Shown here: piece after piece, positions 24,454 to 34,393 of the stretch
Position numbering within the stretch: the first letter of the stretch is position 1
Layout of the letters: each line of letters starts with the position of its first letter
DNA from: Ichthyophthirius multifiliis
Lineage: Eukaryota; Ciliophora; Oligohymenophorea; Hymenostomatida
NCBI RefSeq assembly: GCF_000220395.1
Contig: NW_004086410.1
Span: forward strand, 1-34,393
Direction of reading: 5' to 3'
DNA length: 34,393 nt
The notes under the pieces: model-generated
The model's database searches: none
Told to the model about the DNA's origin: nothing
Seen by the model: the letters and a program-made list of their open reading frames with translations, nothing else
Translations under genes and position numbers: made by a program

Positions 24454-25357
24454 ATTTGTATTTGTATTTGTATTTGTATTTTTTTATATATGAAATTTAA
24501 TATTTTTTCTACTTGAATATGTATAAAACTTATATTTTATATTTTTTTCTTAATAATTTTATTATTTTAGGTTATCCTTTATTAGAAAAATTATTTTTTA
24601 AATAATTTTAATATTAAATATTTATATTATATTTGTTAATAAAACTTATAAATAAAAAAATTTAATATATTAATCATTATATTATTTAATATTTATATAT
24701 ATTTTATACATAATCAGTATTTTATATATATTACTTTATTTACATATTATCTGTATTTTTCTTTTATTTAATCTAAAAATATTTTAATAAAATATTTATT
24801 TACATATAATTTTTTTTTTTTTTAATAAGTGTCTAAATATTTAAATATTTTATATAAAAAAAATATTTTTGCTACACAAATTACTAATATTTTTTGCTAA
24901 TTACACTTTATTTATATAATTTAGATAATACACATTGATTTATTATTTATCTTTATTATAATTTTCTTTTAATTTTTTTATATTTATGAAAAAAAAATCC
25001 ATTATATTTATTTGAATTTTATAAAATTATTTACTATTTAAATTATTATGAAAAAAATTAATTTAGTGCTTTTAATATTTATATAATATCTAATTTTTTT
25101 TTTTAAAATAAAAATAATTATAAGTGAAATAATTAAGCATATGTATATTATTATCATTTTTAATTGATAAATTAATAATTATATTTTTTTATAATTATTT
25201 AATTTTTTAATACTATTTTTTATCATTATTAATGTATAGATATATTTTATTAATATCAAAAAGTTAAATATAAATTAAAAAGATAAATATAAACATATAC
25301 AAAAAAAAGAAAAGAATTAATAAAGTAAAAAAAAAGAAAAAATAATAATAAAATAAA
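23772..25357. other. AT-rich spacer, 1.6 kb
   Basis: No gene can be supported on either strand. It contains long A/T homopolymers, a prominent TA microsatellite and a hexamer repeat (listed separately), and presumably the eL13 promoter close to its right end. Confidence 0.6.
24414..24480. repeat. Compound microsatellite (TA)n then (TTTGTA)n
   Basis: About 18 TA dinucleotides (24414-24449) run directly into five copies of a TTTGTA hexamer (24450-24480). The hexamer is the only repeat in the window that carries a G at regular spacing. It is not the telomere unit. Function unknown. Confidence 0.85.
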
Positions 25358-26094
25358 ATGAAACATAATAATTAATTACCTGTATCAACTTTAAGAAAAC
25401 ACCAATAATACAGAATTAGAACATTCTTTGACTAAGCCGCACAAAAAAAGCTAGATTACATAAAAGATAATCAAAAGCAGCTGCACTTTTCCCAAGACCA
25501 ATTGAAAAATTACATCCAGTAGTCAGAAAGCAAACTTAAAGGTAATTAATTATACTTAAAATAAAACAAACAAAAAAATTAGATATAACAAATCTACCAA
25601 ATTAGGAAGAGGTTTTACTTTATAAGAATTAAAAGCTGCAGGACTTTCAGCTAGAATTGCCTAATCAGTCGGTATTTCAGTCGATCATAGAAGAAAAAAT
25701 AGATGCTAAGAATCTTTAGATTAAAATAAGCAAAGACTTTTAGCTTATGTAAGCAAACTCGTTTTATTGCCAAAGTACTTTAAATATTTTAATATATGAT
25801 TTTTAAATATTTTATTTTTTAAAAATAATAAGACGTCAAAATAAACCTAAAAAAGGTCTTATTAATGATACAACTGAAAAGGTTGAAGTAGGTTAAGTTG
25901 CTTTGAGCACTGTTGTTCCAGTTAAATAAGAGTCCAAGAGAGAAAAGGCTGTAACTAATTTACAGGAACTTAGAAAGAAAAAAGTTTACAGAATTATTAG
26001 ATAAGAAAAGACAAACTAAAAATGGGACGGATAAAGAAGAAAAAAAGCTGAAGAAGCTAATGCTGAAACTAAAAAAGCTAAATAAAATGAGTGA
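25358..26094 (+). CDS. RPL13: 60S ribosomal protein L13 (eL13); frame broken at A7
   Basis: Exons 25358-25541, 25583-25774 and 25833-26094, with introns of 41 and 58 nt. They encode about 212 residues (human 211) of a large-subunit protein. Characteristic stretches are AALFPRPIEKLHPVVRKQTQ, LGRGFTLQELKAAGLSARIA, VGISVDHRRKNRCQESL and LLAYVSKLVLLPK, then a Lys/Glu-rich tail. Exon 1 is not open in one frame: MKHNNQLP to FFDQAAQKK reads in one frame and ARLHKRQSKAA in another, and they meet in the A7 tract 25443-25449. One extra A joins them exactly as eL13 needs, and only then is the total coding length (638 + 1) divisible by three. An essential ribosomal protein is unlikely to be a pseudogene, so this is probably a sequencing miscall; programmed frameshifting is less likely. 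Confidence 0.92.
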
Positions 26095-27098
26095 TTTTGT
26101 TTTTTAAATAAATTATTGACTTTTTTCTCTCTTTATTCCTATCTTTTGTGTTTTTTAGGCAGTTTTGTAAAATATATTTAATTTCGCAAGTTTTTAAATA
26201 TATTTTTAAAAGTTAAGAAGAGAGAGAAAAAAATAAAAATAATCAAATTCATATGTATTGCGCATTATATGTATCCTTTTTTGTTTAGAATTAATATATT
26301 CATATTTAAATTTATTTAAATTAATTAATTTTTTTTATTTATTTTTTGTTAATTATATAATTAAAGTCTATTAAATTAAATAATAAATTATAATATATTT
26401 TTATATTAGATTAAAAAAAAAAAAAATTAAAAAATATATAAATATAATTTAATAGTTAAGATATAAATATATTTTTTCATAATATATATAAATATTTATT
26501 TAAATTAATTAAAAATCTTTAAAGTATTTAAAATTATTATTATATATTATTTATTTTAAAAACTAATAAAGTTTATGAATATAATTTTAATTCAATTATT
26601 TTAAATTAAATATTTATTTTATTTAAATAACATTAAAGAATTATTTAATTTGTTTTTAGTTTATTGGATTATTAAAAAGTTTAACCAATAAAATCATAAT
26701 ATTAAAGAATAAGTAATAAATTTCGATTGATAAAAAAATTTAAATGCTATTTAATAAAAAAATGTATCTAATTAAATCATTATATAAATTATATAAAATA
26801 CTAAAATTAATAATTAGAAAGATAATATTTTTCTTAAATTAATAATAATAAAACTTATTATATAATTTATTAAATATAATTAAATTTATTAATATTAATT
26901 TTTATCATTATAAATAAATTTTATACATACATATTTTGGCTTTTGGCGCGTATATATGCATATTAAATGCGCCATATTATTTAATATATTTTTTATTAAA
27001 ATATTTTATTTTTTATAAATTTATATATTAAAAAAAAATTACTTTTACATACACTTTTATAAAAAATTAAAATAAAATACAAAATAATTCAACAAATA
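26095..27098. other. Spacer between eL13 and MCM2
   Basis: About 1 kb. The first 190 bases are slightly pyrimidine and G richer and are probably the eL13 3' untranslated region. The rest is A/T, except for a GC island at 26938-26974 that is listed separately. No gene was seen. Confidence 0.6.
26938..26974. promoter_or_regulatory. Paired E2F-like sites upstream of MCM2
   Basis: TTTTGGCGCG (26941-26950) and, on the opposite strand, TGGCGCATTT (26965-26974) lie 125-160 bases before the MCM2 start codon as an inverted pair around a TATATATGCAT core. Both fit the E2F/DP consensus TTTSSCGC, and MCM genes are classic E2F targets in animals and plants. GC clusters are almost absent from other spacers here. 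Binding by a ciliate E2F is inference. Confidence 0.6.
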
Positions 27099-30040
<2,942 letters not shown>

Positions 30041-31581
30041 ATGCGTAATATTTTATATTTTTAATTTATGTATTTATTAACTTTAATAAAAATAAATAAT
30101 TCAATTTATAATTATAATTTATTATATTTCTGCTTTTTTAATACATCGATTCTAATTTATTCTTAATATTTTTAATAAAATAATAAATTTATTTCAATAA
30201 AGTTATTAAAACTTCATTAAAATTAAAAAAAATATGTTTTCTATTTTTTGCTTTTAATATATATAAAATTATTTATTATAAAAATTGCATATAATCAATT
30301 ATTTTATTTATTCTTTTATTAATTTAAATAATGAAATATAACTATTTTACTTTAATTAAAAATATTTTTTTAAATAAATAAGTCTTATATTATTTTTAAT
30401 ATCTAAAAAGCAATTTAATAATTAAAATTATATTTGTAATACATCATAATTAATTATATCCCTTATTCCTTTGTAAGCCAAATTTTATAAAATTATTTTT
30501 AATGAATTAGTCAATATAAAAATATTTTTTTTTATAATTATAAAGATTTAATGATAATAATTTATATTTTTTATTTTTGTAAGAATTATTAGTTTTTAAA
30601 TAAGCATAATAAATATATTATAAGTACTCATTAAAAATCTTGCTAGATATATAATATATGTTAAAAAAATTAATGAAATCTTTAAAATATTTATAAGATT
30701 TATAGTTATAAAAGAGGTAAAAAAAATAGAAATGTAATACTAATATTTTCTTGTTTCGTTAAAATAAATTTAATTTTTATTTGTATATATGATAATTTAA
30801 ATAAAAAATGTTTTATAATCTGTTTTAAATTGCAATAAATATTTCAAGGATATAATTATTATGATTAAAATTAAAATACAATTTTAGTTTAAAATAAAAA
30901 TAAATATGACATTATAATATGAAAAACTATAATTTTAATAAAAATACATTCAATTATTTTTATTAATATATACTAAAACAATAAAATTTAGCCTTTTGTT
31001 TGAATTTTCTGTTTTTGTATTTAAATAATACATGGCTTTTACATTTTTTATTTTTTTTATTTGGTTATTTATTTTTATCTTTTTTTTAATAACTGGAATT
31101 ACCTCTAAAAAAATTAAAAATCAAAAAGATTGAATTTAAATTATCTTTATTAATAAATGTTTTCATATTTAATTAAAAGATATTGATTCTAAAATAATTA
31201 ATAACCTAAAAAAAAAGTTGAAAAAAATAATAACTATATTAATATTTATTATATAATTTTTTTTTATCATAAAACACTTTCTTAAAACTATATTATTTAT
31301 TTATTCGTTTTAATCACTTAACTTTTTTTTTTGGAATATATTTAAATAATATAATTAAAAAAAACATAATTAATTTTAAAACACTTATTTTTTTTTTAAT
31401 GAATATCAATTTTGATTAAAAGAAGAAATATTAATTAAAAAAAATATAAACTTCATAATAAATATTTAGATATCATATAATAATTGCATTTTAAAATTAT
31501 AATTTTTTAAAATTTCTTTTTTATTCCATATATGTTAATTATTATTAAATTGTAAATAAAAAGAAAGTCAAAAATAAATAA
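30041..31581. other. AT-rich spacer, 1.5 kb
   Basis: Mostly A/T homopolymers and mixed runs. The only protein-like frame is 31032-31133 (+), 33 residues with one strongly hydrophobic span followed by a basic tail (LITGITSKKIKNQKD); it may be chance or a tiny single-span membrane protein. No other gene was seen. Confidence 0.5.
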
Positions 31582-32343
31582 ATGATTTTAACAAAAGAAT
31601 AATAAAAAAAAGCTTAAGAAAGGCAAAAATTTTAATACGAAGGTTAGCATTTATTAATATAATAATATGCAAAAATTAAAATATTAAATTAATAAAAAAA
31701 ATATATTATTAGGTAGAACAATTTATGAATGGGATTAGACATTAGAAGATGTGAATATTTATGTTTAACCTCCAAAATATGTACTTAAAAAATATGAAGA
31801 TGAAATAAAAAAGCAATTGAAGCCGGGATAATAATTGCCAAAATTAGAAATAAAAATAAAACCAACTCATCTTACAGTTGGTATAAAAGGAAATCCTCCA
31901 TTTATAAATGTATTAAATATAATAAAATATACTTATTTATTAATTTTTTAAAAAGGAGGATTTATTTGGATTATGTGATACTGATGATTCCACATGGATG
32001 ATAGGTAATAATAACAAATAAATTTAATTTTAATATAAGATTTATTTTTATTATAGTTGATGAAGAGTTACATATTCTTTTATGCAAAGCTCACAAAGGA
32101 GAAGTATGGCAAAGTGCACTAAAAGGACATACATAAATTGATTTATTAACATAATAAGAAATACAAAAGAAACTAATGTTAGAAAGATTTTAATAGGAAG
32201 TAATTTTATTAATTTTAAAAAAATAAATGCGATATTATATAATTTATTTTTATAAGAATCCAGGTTTTGACTTTTCTTAAGCTGAGTTCAATGGAATGGC
32301 TCCAGATCCAAGGAACTTTATGGGTGGGGTTAAATATAATTGA
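31582..32343 (+). CDS. NUDCD2-like NudC-domain (CS) protein
   Basis: Five exons (31582-31642, 31713-31909, 31956-32004, 32057-32199, 32257-32343) with introns of 70, 46, 52 and 57 nt, encoding 178 residues (human NUDCD2 157). The CS/p23-like beta-sandwich begins YEWDQTLEDVNIYVQPP and continues through EIKIKPTHLTVGIKGNPPF, LFGLCDTDDSTWMIVDEE and LHILLCKAHKGEVWQSAL. The C-terminal QKKLMLERFQQENPGFDFSQ and AEFNG match the end of NUDCD2 closely. Members act as Hsp90-associated co-chaperones and are linked to dynein and LIS1 function. Compared with NUDCD2 there is an inserted KKYEDEIKKQLKPGQQLPK segment in the CS domain. The ATG at 31582 gives a 20-residue charged lead before the first intron. Confidence 0.9.
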
Positions 32344-32549
32344 TAAAATAATTAATGTCTATTTTATTAGCATTGTATTTAACTTTTAATATTAAAATTT
32401 TCTTTTAAATATTAATTTTTAAAAATACTAAAAATATAAAAAATATTCGTATCAAATTTTATATTTTTAGAAATAAAAAACTTTAAATTTTATTTTATAT
32501 TATTGAAGTAAATATTTATTAAAATAATAAAATTTATTATAAAATATAT

Positions 32550-33356
32550 ATGAGACACTAATAAAATAGGCTTTTAATAACCTAAAAAGGCTTAACGTTA
32601 ATGCATGAATTAAAAAATTAATCATAAAATTAATAATTTATAAACAATATTTCATAATATAATTAATACAAGCAAATAAATAGTTTACCAAGATAATTAT
32701 AGTCTTCAATAAGATCTAGAAACACAATAAAAACTATGAGCAAGCCATTTAAGTCTGAAAACAGTTTATATATTAAATTATAATAACCTTCAGTCTGTGA
32801 AAGCACAAATTATGAATAGAATTTGTAGGAAACTTTATTTAATTAAAATAATAATAATAATAAAAATATATTAAAAAAGAATAAAAAATTAATATATTTG
32901 AGTTAATAAAAAAATAAAATAAAAACTTAAGAAGGAATAAATTTAAATTTAAATAATTATGATTATTAAAATGACATTAAAATAAAAAACATTTAAAATT
33001 TGATTAATAATAATTAAATACAATTTTAAAAAATATTTTAAAAACATTCTAATATGAATAAGTTATATGAATAAATTAACTAAATTTAATAGAAAAAATA
33101 TAATTAAAGATTATTTATTAAAAATGAAATGTAAAATTAGGAATTATTATATATTTTTAAGGAATAATTGTAACAATAAAGCTAAATTCTAAATTCTTAT
33201 TAAAAAGATAAAATAATAGTTACTGAAAGGTATAGAGAAAATTTATAGTAAAAAAAAAATTTGAAATATTTATAAGGTTTTAAGAAAATTAATAAAAAAT
33301 GTTATTAAATACAATAAAATAAATCTACATAAGTTTATAAATAATAAAACTAATGA
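32550..33356 (+). CDS. Gln/Asn-rich basic protein, unknown
   Basis: Single exon of 268 codons, TGA stop at 33354-33356, with TAA/TAG read as Gln. About a dozen TGA triplets within it are all out of frame, and the upstream third has mixed composition (LPRQLQSSIRSRNTIKTMSK, then PSVCESTNYEQNLQETL), so it is a real gene and not AT noise. The product is strongly basic and rich in Gln, Asn, Lys and Ile, without membrane spans. Its middle is low complexity, with an Asn5 run, and its end (VTERYRENLQQKKNLKYLQG) could be helical. No domain was recognised. It follows the NUDCD2-like gene after 206 bases and converges with the glutaredoxin-like gene. Confidence 0.72.
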
Positions 33357-33753
33357 ATTTATATAAAAAATAATAAAATTATAATTAATAAAGTATTAAT
33401 AAATTAAATTTTATATTATATATATTTATATATATTGCTAATATAATGATTTTTATATTTAATTTATTTATTTTTACATTTAATAATATTTTTTTATAAA
33501 TATAAATAGAATTATATTTTTTAAATTACAAATAGATTAAAAAATAAAAATAATATGAATAAAACTTAATTAATGAACACATATATTTATTATTATATAT
33601 AATTTTATATTATTTATATTTTTAAAAAATATTATTAGTTTTAATTTTTATAAATATATAAAATAAATACACACTTTAAAAATTTATTTTTAAATATTCA
33701 TTTATCATATTAAATATTTTTCAATATATTTCTATTGATTATTTTTTATTATG
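33357..33753. other. AT-rich spacer between convergent genes
   Basis: About 400 bases that separate two 3' ends (+ strand Gln/Asn-rich gene and minus-strand glutaredoxin-like gene). It contains only A/T runs; no gene or terminator-like structure was seen. Confidence 0.6.
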
Positions 33754-34025
33754 TCATAAATCTATTTATTTATAATGAAATTAAATTGCTTATTCAAGTA
33801 ATAATTAATTAATCTAATATTTTGAAAATAATTAATCATTAATTAATACTACTGGTACTTCATTTTTAAATTACTTATATTCAGATTATTAATCATTTTA
33901 ATCAATATGAATAACTTTAAATTAAATTAATGGATATTTGTGTTTCATAATTTTAAAAAAGGAATTGATTATTCACATAAGCTACAACCATCTTTAGTAA
34001 GCAATTTTATAATTAAATTATTCAT
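33754..34025 (-). CDS. Glutaredoxin-like (C5orf63/YDR286C type) protein; frame broken at A6
   Basis: Minus-strand gene with ATG at 34025 and TGA at 33754-33756, about 90 residues. It begins MNNLIIKLLTKDGCSLCEQS with a thioredoxin-fold CxxC (Cys14, Cys17). After a shift, the sequence continues with MKHKYPLIQFKVIHIDQND, then YKQFKNEVPVVLINDQLFSK, whose VPVV holds the cis-proline of the fold. The TKDxCxLC start and the YK...IPVF-like centre match the glutaredoxin-like DUF836 family (human C5orf63, yeast YDR286C) as I remember it. These are small thiol-disulphide proteins of poorly known role. The two halves lie in different frames and meet in the A6 run 33955-33960 (T6 on the coding strand); one extra base makes 273 nt and one continuous product. 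No intron can be placed there, since no GT is present. Confidence 0.8.
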
Positions 34026-34393
34026 TAAATATTATAAAAAAATTATAATAATAAAAAAATTAGAAATATAAAATATATAATATATATATAATAAATATAT
34101 TATATAAAATATCTTTTTTAAATTATATTAATTTATTAAATATTTTATTTATTAAATATTTGTAATTTTAATATTTAGATTATTATATATTTAATTTAAA
34201 AATAGAAATTATTATTAATAAAAATAATAATAATATAATTTATATAGATTAATATAAATATAAATTATTTTATAAATAATAAAAAAATATTAAAATTAAT
34301 TAAAAATTATTGATTTTATAAAAATTTAATTTATTTTTAATTAAAAATCACATTATAATTATATTTACAAATAATTAAAATAATGTATTAAAT
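34026..34393. other. AT-rich sequence to the end of the window
   Basis: Upstream region of the minus-strand glutaredoxin-like gene, so its promoter should lie here. It is nearly pure A/T with a TA run at about 34077-34091. No gene and no telomere repeat were seen. Confidence 0.6.

Noticed and set aside
25358-26094. Calling the eL13 gene a pseudogene because of its frame break
   Set aside because: All splice sites and conserved residues outside the A7 tract are intact, and the same single-base deficit recurs at other homopolymers.
31032-31133. 33-residue hydrophobic frame in the spacer before the NUDCD2-like gene
   Set aside because: Too short and too dominated by Phe/Ile to separate from AT-rich chance; kept only as a note in the spacer entry.

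Overview
This window is one end of a macronuclear chromosome from an extremely AT-rich oligohymenophorean ciliate. Position 1 starts in a perfect block of C4A2 telomere repeats. TAA and TAG occur in frame inside every conserved protein, where homologues have Gln, and only TGA ends reading frames. Introns are mostly 38-100 nt, GT...AG and almost pure A+T. C4A2 telomeres, TGA as sole stop and about 85% A+T fit Ichthyophthirius multifiliis best; this is inference, and a related AT-rich relative of Tetrahymena cannot be excluded. Standard-code ORF calling misses nearly every gene here, so the exon models below were built by hand with TAA/TAG = Gln.

Layout. 1-100: telomere. 964-1307 (-): SSNA1/DIP13-like basal-body protein, the gene nearest the telomere. 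1896-2344 (-): candidate small gene. 2490-3953 (+): aldehyde dehydrogenase. 4442-8925 (+): USP7-type deubiquitinase with about 16 exons. 10308-12032 (+): coiled-coil protein of unknown function. 12304-16574 (+): TRP-like cation channel. 16636-17545 (+): multi-pass membrane protein. 17833-18300 (+): small protein, unknown. 19178-19897 (-): ribosomal protein eS7. 20173-21685 (+): DNAJB13/RSP16 radial-spoke co-chaperone. 22047-23771 (+): RING + B-box (TRIM-like) protein. 25358-26094 (+): ribosomal protein eL13. 27099-30040 (+): MCM2. 31582-32343 (+): NUDCD2-like NudC-domain protein. 32550-33356 (+): Gln/Asn-rich protein. 33754-34025 (-): glutaredoxin-like protein. Spacers of 0.3-1.6 kb hold nearly pure AT with TA microsatellites.

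No operon logic is visible; most genes stand alone and lie on the + strand. Several products belong to cilium or basal-body biology (SSNA1, DNAJB13, possibly the TRP-like channel and the coiled-coil proteins), the rest are housekeeping (eS7, eL13, MCM2, USP7, ALDH). No mobile element, virus-like element, CRISPR array or tRNA was seen.

The main oddities are: (1) three genes (eL13, the membrane protein and the glutaredoxin-like protein), and perhaps a fourth (the RING/B-box gene), whose frame is restored by exactly one extra A in an A6/A7 coding-strand or template-strand tract, which points to homopolymer under-calling or, less likely, frameshifting; (2) an 8-nt micro-exon in DNAJB13 and very short introns of 20-28 nt; (3) isolated GC-rich E2F-like motifs in the otherwise AT-only spacers upstream of MCM2 and USP7; (4) a J-domain whose HPD motif reads HPK.
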